Assembly: GCF_001447155.2 (NCBI RefSeq)
Contig: NZ_CP014754.1
Coordinates: 434,001 to 498,000, forward strand
Direction of reading: 5' to 3'
Length of the DNA: 64,000 nt
DNA from: Marinobacter sp. LQ44
GTDB lineage: Bacteria > Pseudomonadota > Gammaproteobacteria > Pseudomonadales > Oleiphilaceae
Made by a program: the position numbers and the translations under genes. Below are positions 9,046-16,567 of this stretch, in pieces (position 1 is the stretch's first letter; each line of letters begins with the position of its first letter). The notes under the pieces are model-generated. The model did no database searches, was not told where the DNA came from, and saw only the letters and a list, made by a program, of their open reading frames with translations.

Positions 9046-9373
9046 GCAATATTATCTGGCGGCCTTCATTGCGGTGTCTGCCGGTGCAACCTTTGCAACC
9101 CGTGTGGTGCCGTTCCTGTTTTTCGAGCGCCACACCGAGCACCCCCTGGTAAAGCATATCGGGCGCTTTCTACCGGCAGCTGTCATGGCGTTGCTTGCGG
9201 TGATTTTTCTTCAGAGGTCGGCAAACTGGAGCGCCAGCGCGCCAGGGTTGGACGCCTTAGTTCCAGGGTTGTTGGTGGTCATCATTCACTTGTGGCGGCG
9301 TAACGCGCTTCTCTCCATAGCCGCGGGTACTGCCGCATACATGACCATTCAGCAAGCAGGCTGGCTTACGTAG
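9038..9373 (+). CDS. azlD: AzlD-family branched-chain amino acid exporter, small subunit
   Basis: Small membrane subunit (111 aa, four hydrophobic segments) that pairs with AzlC. Family features: 'ATRVVPFLFFERH', 'LPAAVMALLAVIFL' and 'LVPGLLVVIIHLWRRNALLSIAAGTAAYM'-type helices. The ATG lies inside the end of azlC, consistent with translational coupling. A stem-loop (9376-9407) follows the stop. Confidence 0.9.
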   Translation: MAEQYYLAAFIAVSAGATFATRVVPFLFFERHTEHPLVKHIGRFLPAAVMALLAVIFLQRSANWSASAPGLDALVPGLLVVIIHLWRRNALLSIAAGTAAYMTIQQAGWLT

Positions 9374-9375
9374 TG

Positions 9376-9407
9376 TCCCGTCTGGCTAGTTCCTTAACCA
9401 GACGGGA
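9376..9407. terminator. Stem-loop between convergent azlD and DUF1330 gene
   Basis: Ten-base arms TCCCGTCTGG and CCAGACGGGA around a 12-base loop, placed directly after azlD and 8 bases before the end of the convergent minus-strand gene. No long T-run on either side, so it is a probable rather than certain terminator. Confidence 0.55.
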
Positions 9408-9414
9408 TACCAGA

Positions 9415-9819
9415 TCAGGGCGTACCTTCAACATTGGCAACCAGCCTGGAATCTTCCAGCGCCGCCGTGCGGTGCTTGACCACACCTTTATATTCCGGGC
9501 TCTCAATCATGGCCAGAAAGGCATTGATCGACGGGTAGCGCACCAGCAAGACCTGATCCCAGGACTCATCGGGCGGAGCAATCAGCGAACCTACAGAGCG
9601 GCCCGACCAGATCACTTCAGCACCAACGGTGCGAACACATTCCGCAGCTTCTTCCATATATCGCTTGTAGGCATCACGGCCTGAACAATCGTGAGCGTCA
9701 TCCTGGTAAGCAGCCCGGTCGCGAAACCGTAAAAGATTCAGCATCACAACGGGCTGATCTTTGGGGGTTTCCTGCAAAACTTTGCGGAGCTCTTCCTGAG
9801 ATGGATTGATGGTCGCCAT
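9415..9819 (-). CDS. DUF1330 domain protein
   Basis: 134-residue cytoplasmic protein with the dimeric alpha/beta-barrel layout of DUF1330: 'QPVVMLNLLRFR', 'DAYKRYMEEAAECVRTVGAEVIWSGR'-type helix and strand, 'WDQVLLVRYPSINAFLAMIESPEYK' and 'HRTAALEDSRLV'. Members are small, mostly uncharacterised, ferredoxin-like proteins; some resemble monooxygenase-type (ABM) folds. AGGGA upstream of ATG supports the start. It faces azlD convergently. Confidence 0.8.
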   Translation of the reverse strand: MATINPSQEELRKVLQETPKDQPVVMLNLLRFRDRAAYQDDAHDCSGRDAYKRYMEEAAECVRTVGAEVIWSGRSVGSLIAPPDESWDQVLLVRYPSINAFLAMIESPEYKGVVKHRTAALEDSRLVANVEGTP

Positions 9820-9951
9820 GCTTGTCCCTGTTCATGAGTGTGAAAACGTTACGGAACATCGAACCCGTGTAACGAACAGTAAACCAATTTACTGAAATTT
9901 GCACTCGTTCTGGATTAACACAGAGCTCAGGATAAACGACAGAAAAATAAA

Positions 9952-9977
9952 AAACCCCAGCATTTCTGCTAGGGTTT
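9952..9977 (-). terminator. Rho-independent terminator of tRNA-Ser
   Basis: Eleven-base arms (AAACCCTAGCA / TGCTGGGGTTT on the minus strand, one G-T wobble) with a GAAA loop, followed on the minus strand by a T-rich tail TTTATTTTT (9941-9951). It sits 6 bases after the tRNA 3' end. Confidence 0.9.
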
Positions 9978-9982
9978 CATAT

Positions 9983-10073
9983 TGGCGGAGAGGGAGGGAT
10001 TCGAACCCTCGATACGCTATTAACGTATACACACTTTCCAGGCGTGCGCCTTCAGCCACTCGGCCACCTCTCC
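9983..10073 (-). tRNA. tRNA-Ser (anticodon GGA)
   Basis: Read on the minus strand it starts GGAGAGGTGGCCGAGTGG and ends with the matching acceptor strand plus encoded CCA. Anticodon stem CACGC/GTGTG with loop CTGGAAA gives anticodon GGA, decoding UCC/UCU. It has the long variable arm (about TATACGTTAATAGCGTA) expected of serine tRNAs and the T-loop GGTTCGAATCC. A stand-alone gene with its own promoter and terminator. Confidence 0.97.
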
Positions 10074-10121
10074 AATAAACTGTTTCAAATCAGCGATGTC
10101 GTCGCTCATTTGAGGGCGCAA

Positions 10122-10150
10122 ACTTTAATGGTTTTGGGGGCGTTTGGCAA
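10122..10150 (-). promoter_or_regulatory. Sigma-70 promoter of tRNA-Ser
   Basis: On the minus strand TTGCCA (10145-10150), a 17-base spacer, and TAAAGT (10122-10127), then a GC-rich discriminator TTGCGCCC. The spacing is ideal and the GC-rich discriminator is typical of stringently controlled stable-RNA promoters. The start of transcription would be about 40 bases before the mature tRNA. Confidence 0.65.
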
Positions 10151-10240
10151 CTGTCTGCTATGAGATTCCTGAAAAATTTGTTTGAACCGAGATAATTGCG
10201 CATTCTTGTAGCCAGATCCATTCAACCGGAGTGATGAATC

Positions 10241-10771
10241 ATGCTGATGAAGGCGGAACAATCCACGCTGCTGCTCGTTGATGTCCAGGAACGCCTGATG
10301 CCCGCCATAAGCCAGGGCGCTGAAGTGGCTGATCGTTGTACCTTGCTGGCCACCATTGCGGGGTTGCTGGAGGTACCGGTGGTGGGCACGGAGCAGCTAC
10401 CCGAGAAGCTGGGACCGAATGTTGAGTCAGTGCGGGAACTGTGCAACGTCACCGTGGGCAAACATCACTTTGATGCCTGCCCGGACGGTTTGATTGATCA
10501 GCTACCGGAGGGGCGCCAGCAAATTGTCATCGGTGGCTGCGAAACCCACGTATGTATGCTGCAAACGGCACTGAGTCTGCTTGATGCTGGCTATAAAGTA
10601 TGGGTGGTAGCGGATGCCACCGGCTCCCGTAACGACTTCGACCGGGATGTCGCACTTGACCGCCTGCACCAGAGTGGCGCCCGGATTGTCACTACCGAGA
10701 TGGTGGCCTTCGAGTGGATGGTACATTGCAAGCACCCCCGTTTCCGGGATATTCAGGCGCTGATCAAATAA
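10241..10771 (+). CDS. Isochorismatase-family cysteine hydrolase
   Basis: 176-residue alpha/beta hydrolase of the isochorismatase-like superfamily. The catalytic triad is readable: D14 (LLVDVQ), K74 (TVGKHHFDA) and C105 (GCETHVCM); the cis-peptide motif before the nucleophile, GGCETHVC, is canonical. Length and 'VVGTEQLPEKLG' match the YcaC-like/small hydrolase branch rather than nicotinamidase. GGAG before the ATG supports the start. Substrate unknown. It is a lone gene between tRNA-Ser and a convergent small gene. Confidence 0.88.
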   Translation: MLMKAEQSTLLLVDVQERLMPAISQGAEVADRCTLLATIAGLLEVPVVGTEQLPEKLGPNVESVRELCNVTVGKHHFDACPDGLIDQLPEGRQQIVIGGCETHVCMLQTALSLLDAGYKVWVVADATGSRNDFDRDVALDRLHQSGARIVTTEMVAFEWMVHCKHPRFRDIQALIK

Positions 10772-10800
10772 TCTCCCCCATGGTTGGATTTAACCAAAAG

Positions 10801-10820
10801 CGGCCCCTCCAGAGGGGCCG
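10801..10820 (-). terminator. Rho-independent terminator of the DUF7352-like gene
   Basis: Eight-base GC-rich arms CGGCCCCT / AGGGGCCG around CCAG. On the minus strand it is followed by CTTTTGG, so it mainly serves the minus-strand gene ending at 10866; it could also stop transcription from the plus-strand hydrolase. Confidence 0.75.
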
Positions 10821-10865
10821 AAAAAGAGTGTTATCCCGACGACAACATGATCAGATGTTACCTGG

Positions 10866-11231
10866 CTAGGAGGCGAGATTGTTACGCCAACCAGACTGGC
10901 CAAACTCATCACTGCCGAATCGTTCGTGGCCATTACCAATAGCCATCCCTTCACCAGCCGGCACTTCGAATACGTGGTAGGCTTCTGGTCCGAACGGATC
11001 GAGTGCGGTATCCAGGTACTCATAGGCATCTGGCACCGGCTCGCCGGACATGGCAACCCTGAACTGCCGCTCCACCATCGGGACCGTAACACTCAGAGGC
11101 TGCTGCACCCAGAGAAAAACAGCCTTCTGGGCGACCAGATACTCGCACCGAACCACTTTGCATCCCTCACGTAGGGTCAACGTGGTCGGCTCTTTTCCAG
11201 GCTCAAGACGGAACTTGTGAATGGTTTTCAT
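10866..11231 (-). CDS. Conserved small protein (DUF7352-like)
   Basis: 121 residues, no membrane segment. The start 'MKTIHKFRL', 'LREGCKVVRCEYLVAQKAVFLWV', 'RQFRVAMSGEPVP', and 'YHVFEVP' resemble a small beta-rich family (DUF7352) found in phages and bacteria, whose function is unknown. The last 25 residues are Gly/Asn-rich and may be disordered. AGGAG precedes the ATG at good spacing. Flanked by its own terminator; no operon partner. The family name is a recollection and could be wrong. Confidence 0.65.
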   Translation of the reverse strand: MKTIHKFRLEPGKEPTTLTLREGCKVVRCEYLVAQKAVFLWVQQPLSVTVPMVERQFRVAMSGEPVPDAYEYLDTALDPFGPEAYHVFEVPAGEGMAIGNGHERFGSDEFGQSGWRNNLAS

Positions 11232-11325
11232 GGCGATACTCCTTCAGAGGTTGCCAGACACAATTCCATCATGCACCGCCGAAGACTTCGAGAAAACAAG
11301 ATTTATTGAGCAAAAATCATCGATA

Positions 11326-12222
11326 TTATCGAGGTAAGTCAAAGCCGCTACAGATTGCCCGCACACCTTCATGGGCAACCTTCCGGCTTCGGGTGATGGC
11401 GTACAGTTGATCGGTTACCGCTTTGACAGGCGCAATTTCCTCCACCTGATATTGGCGGCACACCTCCTCCTTGATTGCCGTTGGCGCCGCAAACACGCCC
11501 AACCCTTCCCGCCCGAACACTTTGATAAGCGCACTGTCGTCTACCCGGGCCACCAGGTCCATCCTGACATTGCTGATGGTCAGCCAGTTCATCAGCTTCT
11601 GGAAATACGGCGCGTCCGTGGCGTTGGCCAGCAAGGGCTGATGATTGAGAGAGGCCGGAAAGTCGTCCCGAAGCCGCCCAGCCATCTCCGGGGCGGCAAA
11701 CAAACTGATGGTAGACGATGTCAGGGGATGAACCGCGAAGCGATCTGTGACCGCTTCGGTCTGAGGCATACGGTCTGTCAGCACGACGTCCAGTTCTTTG
11801 CGTTTAAGACTGAGCAGCAAATCTTCGGCGCGGCCTGTTCGGCAATCCATGTTGACTCGCCTGTTCAGCTTCAGGGCCGGCTGCAATAACTGAAAAGCAA
11901 TCAGCTTATGAATAGACGCCGAAACGCCGGCCGCTAATCTCAGCGGGCGATCAGCGGGGGCCAGACGCAAGGTTTCAGACAGCTCCCCAGTCAGTGCAAA
12001 AATGTCGTTGGCGTAGGACTGAACCAATTGCCCCAGTTCGGTCAGGACCAGACGCCGCCTTTCCCGGCTGAACAACTGCCCTCCGACCGATTCCTCGAAC
12101 GTGGCAAGCTGGCCACTCAGGGTTTGCGGCGCAAGATCAAGTAGCTCGCTGGCTTTGGCAATCGAGCCCTCACGGCTGATGACCCAGAAATAATACAGAT
12201 GCCTGAGATTGAGCTGATCCAT
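11326..12222 (-). CDS. nhaR: LysR-family regulator, NhaR type
   Basis: 298-residue LysR-type transcription factor. The N-terminal winged helix-turn-helix, 'LNLRHLYYFWVISREGSI', 'APQTLSGQLATFEESVGGQLF' and 'LVLTELGQLVQSYANDIFALTGEL', follows the NhaR pattern closely (the HLYYFW motif is distinctive), and the rest is a substrate-binding-like effector domain. NhaR in E. coli responds to Na+ and activates the nhaA antiporter and pga. Here it follows an MFS transporter with only 9 bases between, so it may instead control that transporter. The symbol reflects family, not proven function. Confidence 0.8.
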   Translation of the reverse strand: MDQLNLRHLYYFWVISREGSIAKASELLDLAPQTLSGQLATFEESVGGQLFSRERRRLVLTELGQLVQSYANDIFALTGELSETLRLAPADRPLRLAAGVSASIHKLIAFQLLQPALKLNRRVNMDCRTGRAEDLLLSLKRKELDVVLTDRMPQTEAVTDRFAVHPLTSSTISLFAAPEMAGRLRDDFPASLNHQPLLANATDAPYFQKLMNWLTISNVRMDLVARVDDSALIKVFGREGLGVFAAPTAIKEEVCRQYQVEEIAPVKAVTDQLYAITRSRKVAHEGVRAICSGFDLPR

Positions 12223-12231
12223 CGCGCAGAC

Positions 12232-13413
12232 CTAGTTTGTGGTGGCACTTCGTGATCGCAGTAACCAAACCGACATCAACACACTGTGCAGCAACAATAA
12301 TGGTAACGCCACCAGTAGCAGGCTTGCCCAGCCAACCGAGGCAAGCACTGCGCCGGCACTCAATGCCGCCATCGCCTGTGCGGTGAACACCATCATGTCA
12401 TTCAGGCCCTGAACACGGAAGCGCTCGGACTGCTGGTAGCCCTGAGGCAACAGGGTTGTGCCGCCAACGAACAGGAAGTTCCACCCCACGCCCAGTAATA
12501 GGAGGGCCCATAGATAATGGTGAAAACTGATACCGCTGGCCGCCAGCAGAATGCACGCCAGGTAGGCCAACAATCCCACCGTCATCATCAGCGGGATACC
12601 GACAACCCGGGTCAACCAACCGGATACAAGCGACGGAAGATACATCGCCATGATGTGCAACTGGATAACGCGTTTGGCATCGTCAAGTTCATGCCCGGCC
12701 AACTCGGTCATGCTTAAAGGAGTGGCGGTCATGATGAAACTCATCACCGCATAACCGATGGCGGCACCACTGATGGCTGTCCACACCAACGGATTTGCCA
12801 GAATCTCCCTGAGCGGCCGGCCTCCGCCCACCAGGGTTTCGGGCACCAGCTCTGCCTTTGCCCGGTAGCCAAATACCAGGATAAAAAACGCCAGGACCTG
12901 CACCACAGCCAGCCCGAGCCAACTGTACAAAAACGGGTAAGACTCAGATTTTCCGCTGCCCAAGCCGGCCACTTCTGGCCCCAGCCATGCGGCAACCAGC
13001 CCACCCAGCAGCACTCTCGCTGCCGCTGAGCCGGCCATATCCTGCGCTACCGACTCCATCGCAGCAAAACGGTACTGGTGCACCACCGCCAGGCCCGCCC
13101 CGCCCAGAACGGAAGCAAGACACATCAGCGTGAAGTGCGATTGCCAGGAAGCGTAGGCCCCCAGCAAACCGGCAAGCATGCCTGTAAGGGCACCCAGAAG
13201 CATTACCTGCTTTCGCCCTATCCTCTCCATCAACCAGGTAGCCGGCTTGATAGCCAGAACCGTGCCGACCACCACCAATCCGACCGGCAAGGTGGCCAGT
13301 TCCGGCACGGGCGCCAGCAACCGTCCCTGGATGGAGCCAATGAATACGATAAACGGCGCGGTGCACATGGCCAGCGCCTGGGCCGCCACCAGCACCCAGA
13401 CATTCAATGGCAT
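12232..13413 (-). CDS. Major facilitator superfamily transporter
   Basis: 393 residues with about 12 hydrophobic segments and the MFS loop 2-3 motif 'WLMERIGRKQVMLLGALTG'. Substrate cannot be predicted. The AGGAA ribosome site lies inside the last codons of cheR, and nhaR follows after 9 bases, so cheV-cheR-MFS-nhaR could be read as one transcript. The conserved 'LLLGVGWNFLFVGGTTLLPQ' in the C-terminal half is common in a branch of uncharacterised MFS proteins in gammaproteobacteria. Confidence 0.88.
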   Translation of the reverse strand: MPLNVWVLVAAQALAMCTAPFIVFIGSIQGRLLAPVPELATLPVGLVVVGTVLAIKPATWLMERIGRKQVMLLGALTGMLAGLLGAYASWQSHFTLMCLASVLGGAGLAVVHQYRFAAMESVAQDMAGSAAARVLLGGLVAAWLGPEVAGLGSGKSESYPFLYSWLGLAVVQVLAFFILVFGYRAKAELVPETLVGGGRPLREILANPLVWTAISGAAIGYAVMSFIMTATPLSMTELAGHELDDAKRVIQLHIMAMYLPSLVSGWLTRVVGIPLMMTVGLLAYLACILLAASGISFHHYLWALLLLGVGWNFLFVGGTTLLPQGYQQSERFRVQGLNDMMVFTAQAMAALSAGAVLASVGWASLLLVALPLLLLHSVLMSVWLLRSRSATTN

Positions 13414-13416
13414 GAA

Positions 13417-14244
13417 TTATTTCTTCCTGTAGATAATGCCGGGGTGGCACTGAACCATTTCGTACAGATCAGGCAGACCGTTCAGGGATTCAGAGGCACC
13501 CAGAATGAGATAACCACCAGGGTTGAGAGCCCCATGCAATCGAGTGAGGATGTCTTTCTTTAGGTCCGCAGAGAAATAGATCAGTACGTTTCGGCACATG
13601 ATGATGTCGAACTTGCCAAGCATATACCGTTCAAGCAGATTGAGTTCCTTGAACTCCACCATGGCCTTGATTTGCGGTTTTATCTGCCAGCCACCGTTGG
13701 CAGATGGCGAGAAGAACTGCTTCTGCCGCTCAGGCGAAAGTCCACGGCCGATGGCGATCATCTCATACTCGCCCCGCCGGGCCACTTCCAGAACGCTTTT
13801 GGAGATATCCGTCGCAGTAATTTTTACGTCCCGCAACTTTCCGGGCCGATTACGCCGGAACTCATCTACCACCATACCCACCGAGTAGGGCTCCTGCCCG
13901 GTGGAACAAGCGGCAGACCAGATGCGAAGTGGCTGCAGCGAATTGCGCTCGGCAAATTCCGGTAACAGCTTATCCTGCAGAATGCGAAACGGATGGTTGT
14001 CGCGAAACCAGAGGGTTTCATTTGTGGTCATGGCGTCAATGACGAGTTCTCGCAGCCCACTGCGCCCCACTCGCTTGAGGCGATCGAGAAGTTCACCCAG
14101 CGAATTCAGATTGTTTTCTTCAAGAATCCTGCGTAATCGGCTCTTCACCAGGTACTGCTTGTTGTCACCCAACAGAATGCCACAAGCGTCCTGCAGGAAT
14201 GTCTTGAAGGCTTCGTATTCCTGAGGCGTAATTTCCGCTTTCAT
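13417..14244 (-). CDS. cheR: Chemotaxis protein methyltransferase CheR
   Basis: SAM-dependent methyltransferase that methylates glutamates on chemoreceptors. N-terminal helical CheR_N domain ('EYEAFKTFLQDACGILLGDNKQYLV') and C-terminal Rossmann domain with the SAM motif 'IWSAACSTGQEPYSVGMV', 'KITATDISKSVLEVARRGEY' and 'FDIIMCRNVLIYFS'. ATG 14244 (275 aa) is preferred; a frame to 14295 would overlap cheV. It lies 37 bases after cheV. Since the chemoreceptor at 6.6-8.2 kb has no tethering pentapeptide, CheR would act on it without C-terminal docking. Confidence 0.95.
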   Translation of the reverse strand: MKAEITPQEYEAFKTFLQDACGILLGDNKQYLVKSRLRRILEENNLNSLGELLDRLKRVGRSGLRELVIDAMTTNETLWFRDNHPFRILQDKLLPEFAERNSLQPLRIWSAACSTGQEPYSVGMVVDEFRRNRPGKLRDVKITATDISKSVLEVARRGEYEMIAIGRGLSPERQKQFFSPSANGGWQIKPQIKAMVEFKELNLLERYMLGKFDIIMCRNVLIYFSADLKKDILTRLHGALNPGGYLILGASESLNGLPDLYEMVQCHPGIIYRKK

Positions 14245-14281
14245 TGGATCTCTATCGTGGGTAAGTCCATGAGCCAAGGCA

Positions 14282-15211
14282 TCAGTTCTGGTCAATAATT
14301 TCCATTACCCGCTCGGCAAGCTCGTCAGGGCTGAATTTCGCCATAAAGTCATCGGCACCGACCTTCTGAACCATCGCCCGATTAAAGACCCCGCTCAGGG
14401 ACGTATGCAGCATCACATACATGCCACTCAGCGCAGGATTCTCCTTGATTCTGGTCACCAGGGTATAACCGTCCATTTCCGGCATTTCCACATCAGAAAT
14501 GATCAACGACAAATGATCGCGGGCAGTGGAACCATCCCCTGTAATTTCCTTGAGATAGTTCAGTGCCTGTTTACCGTCGTTCTTTGTGACCACTTCCATG
14601 CCGATCGCGGTCAAGCAGCGCTCAATCTGGCGTCTTGCAACGGATGAGTCGTCAACCACCAGCACTGGCAAATGCCCAGGTACACGTTCGGCACTGCGAG
14701 TTTTCAGCTCTTCGGTGACATCTTCCCTGAGCGGAGAAACTTCTGCAAGAATCTTTTCTACATCTATGATTTCTACAAGTTTGTCGTCAATCTTGGTGAC
14801 CGCCGTCAAATACACATCCTTGCCGGCGCCCTTGGGTGGCGGCAGGATATCTTCCCAGTTCATGTTCATGATCCGGTCGACACCGGTCACCAGAAAGCCC
14901 TGGGTTTTGCGGTTGTACTCGGTGATGATGACAAAGCTTGTTGCCAACTCTTCCTGTGGAATGCCGGCCATGCCAATAGCCATGCTCAGGTCGATGATGG
15001 GAATGGTCTCGCCACGAATATGGGACACGCCCCGAACCACCTGGCGGCTGTTAGGTATAGATGAAAGCTTGGGGCATTGCAGGACCTCTTTCACCTTAAA
15101 CACGTTAATCCCGTACAACTGCCGGCCCCGCAAACGGAACAACAACAGCTCTAGCCGGTTCTGACCAACCAGCTGTGTGCGCTGGTTAACGCTGTCCAAC
15201 ACCCCTGCCAT
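14282..15211 (-). CDS. cheV: Chemotaxis coupling protein CheV
   Basis: Fusion of a CheW-like coupling domain (about 12-165, 'LLLFRLRGRQLYGINVFKVKEVL', 'HIRGETIPIIDL') and a receiver domain (about 182-305) with phospho-acceptor D240 in IISDVEMPEMDG and acidic pair D187-D188. It couples receptors to CheA and may act as a phosphate sink. Start chosen at ATG 15211 (309 aa) because AGGAG lies at good spacing; an in-frame ATG at 15262 has none. Adjacent cheR and divergent flgA give the usual pseudomonad-type flagellar arrangement. Confidence 0.95.
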   Translation of the reverse strand: MAGVLDSVNQRTQLVGQNRLELLLFRLRGRQLYGINVFKVKEVLQCPKLSSIPNSRQVVRGVSHIRGETIPIIDLSMAIGMAGIPQEELATSFVIITEYNRKTQGFLVTGVDRIMNMNWEDILPPPKGAGKDVYLTAVTKIDDKLVEIIDVEKILAEVSPLREDVTEELKTRSAERVPGHLPVLVVDDSSVARRQIERCLTAIGMEVVTKNDGKQALNYLKEITGDGSTARDHLSLIISDVEMPEMDGYTLVTRIKENPALSGMYVMLHTSLSGVFNRAMVQKVGADDFMAKFSPDELAERVMEIIDQN

Positions 15212-15324
15212 AACTTTCCACTCCTGGCGTGCCTTCAGTCGGCACAGAATTTGCTGAGTCACTATAGAACAGCTTGCTTACGCGAGCCTGGGCCAAAACA
15301 TTGACGCCCGGTGTCCGATCAGGG

Positions 15325-15355
15325 TTAACGGCCTAAGTGCCGTTTTCCTTAACGG
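15325..15355. repeat. Repeated TTAACGG motif in the flgA leader
   Basis: TTAACGG occurs at 15325-15331 and 15349-15355 with an inverted partial copy (GCCGTT, 15339-15344) between them. Two mutually exclusive hairpins can form: AACGGC/GCCGTT (15327-15344) or CCGTT/AACGG (15340-15355). The elements lie between the divergent cheV and flgA genes. They could be a regulator site or an RNA switch; only the repeats are directly seen. Confidence 0.4.
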
Positions 15356-15397
15356 AACTCGCATAAAAATGCCTAACTGACAGCATAGGACAAAGCA

Positions 15398-16105
15398 GTG
15401 CAGATGCGAACCATCTTTTTAGCGACCTTTTGCCTATATATGGTGGGCCTGAATAGCGCCGCTGCGGCCACCACTGCAACTGAGATACGGGACGCCGCCG
15501 GCAGGTTTCTGGCAGCCTGGGCCGAAGAACAACGCCAGAACCAGTACGATGTCCGATTCACCGTTGGCAGCATAGACAGCCGACTGAGTCTGACGGCCTG
15601 CGAACAGCCTCTTGAAACCGCCTTTACCAATGATCCCCTGCGGACCACATCGCCATCGGTGATGGTGTCCTGTGCTGGGGAGCGCCCTTGGCGCATGTAT
15701 GTTACTGCCTCGGTTGAAGTGCACGGCCCTGCCTTGGTGGCTGCTCGCCCCCTGGCCCGCGGTGAGCGCATCAGCAGTGAACTGCTGCAGGAACAGCAGG
15801 TGCAGATCAACGCCAGCCGCAGGGGTATTCTCACAGATACTGAACAAGTATCCGGCATGTTGGTGAGGCGCCCGGTTAATGCCGGATCGGTGCTCACGCC
15901 GGACCTGCTCGAAGCTCCCAATGCCGTTGAGCGGGGCGATCATGTTATCATCACCGCCAAATCCGCAGTGTTCTCGGTCAGTTCCCGAGGCAAGGCGCTG
16001 GCCAGTGCCAGTGTCGGCGAGCAAGTAATGGTTGAGAATCTGCAATCAGCACGCACGGTTCGGGCAACGGTCACGGCTCCTGGCCGGGTGGAAATTGCCA
16101 TGTAA
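15398..16105 (+). CDS. flgA: Flagellar P-ring assembly chaperone FlgA
   Basis: Periplasmic chaperone for FlgI, needed to assemble the P-ring around the flagellar rod. A signal peptide ('IFLATFCLYMVGLNSAAAA') is followed by an N-terminal domain with conserved 'DVRFTVGSIDSRLSLTACEQPLE' region and a C-terminal SAF-type beta-clip domain ('ARPLARGERISSELL', 'VRRPVNAGSVLTPDLLEAP', 'VSSRGKALASASVGEQVMVEN'). The GTG at 15398 has AGGA seven bases upstream; ATG 15404 is the alternative. First gene of flgA-flgM-flgN and divergent from cheV. Confidence 0.94.
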   Translation: MQMRTIFLATFCLYMVGLNSAAAATTATEIRDAAGRFLAAWAEEQRQNQYDVRFTVGSIDSRLSLTACEQPLETAFTNDPLRTTSPSVMVSCAGERPWRMYVTASVEVHGPALVAARPLARGERISSELLQEQQVQINASRRGILTDTEQVSGMLVRRPVNAGSVLTPDLLEAPNAVERGDHVIITAKSAVFSVSSRGKALASASVGEQVMVENLQSARTVRATVTAPGRVEIAM

Positions 16106-16147
16106 CGGCAAATCCGTGCCCAGCGGCAAATTTTTTCCGTTTTATTC

Positions 16148-16174
16148 TAAAGGTCGGCTAAACGCTGCCGATAA
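16148..16174 (+). promoter_or_regulatory. Sigma-28 (FliA) promoter of flgM
   Basis: TAAA (16148-16151), exactly 15 bases, then GCCGATAA (16167-16174): a full match to the FliA consensus. It stands 60 bases before the flgM ATG. FlgM is the anti-sigma factor for FliA, so this gives the known negative feedback loop. Confidence 0.92.
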
Positions 16175-16233
16175 ACAGACATAAACTCGATTCCGCCACC
16201 TCTGAAGGTGGCCACAGGCAAGCAGGTACCCTT

Positions 16234-16560
16234 ATGTCAGTTGACTTAAATGGAATTGGCCCCGGCCAGGTCAACACCACCAGAACCACGGCCGACAAAG
16301 CAACAGGCAGCCAGAGTGCGCCCTCCACGGCTGGAGAGCAGGCAAAGGCTCAAAGCACGGCTGCACGCGGCGACAACGTCAGTCTCAGTAATCAGGCCAA
16401 AAACCTGAAGCAGCTGGAACAGAAACTGGGCGATTACCCGGAAATGGACGACGACCGCATTGCGCAGATTCGCGCAGCACTGGAAGATGGCACCTACAAA
16501 ATTGATGCAGAGAAACTGGCCCAGAAAATGCTTGAGATGGATAAAAGCATTTTCGGGTGA
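16234..16560 (+). CDS. flgM: Anti-sigma-28 factor FlgM
   Basis: 108-residue inhibitor of FliA, exported through the flagellar hook when the hook-basal body is complete. The N-terminal half is Thr/Ala/Gln-rich and likely disordered; the C-terminal half carries the FliA-binding helices ('DNVSLSNQAKNLKQLEQKL', 'DDDRIAQIRAALEDGTYKIDAEKLAQKML'). The first residues 'MSVDLNGIGPGQ' resemble the FlgM secretion end. It is driven by the consensus sigma-28 promoter at 16148-16174 and followed after 7 bases by flgN. Confidence 0.95.
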   Translation: MSVDLNGIGPGQVNTTRTTADKATGSQSAPSTAGEQAKAQSTAARGDNVSLSNQAKNLKQLEQKLGDYPEMDDDRIAQIRAALEDGTYKIDAEKLAQKMLEMDKSIFG

Positions 16561-16567
16561 GTAAAAC

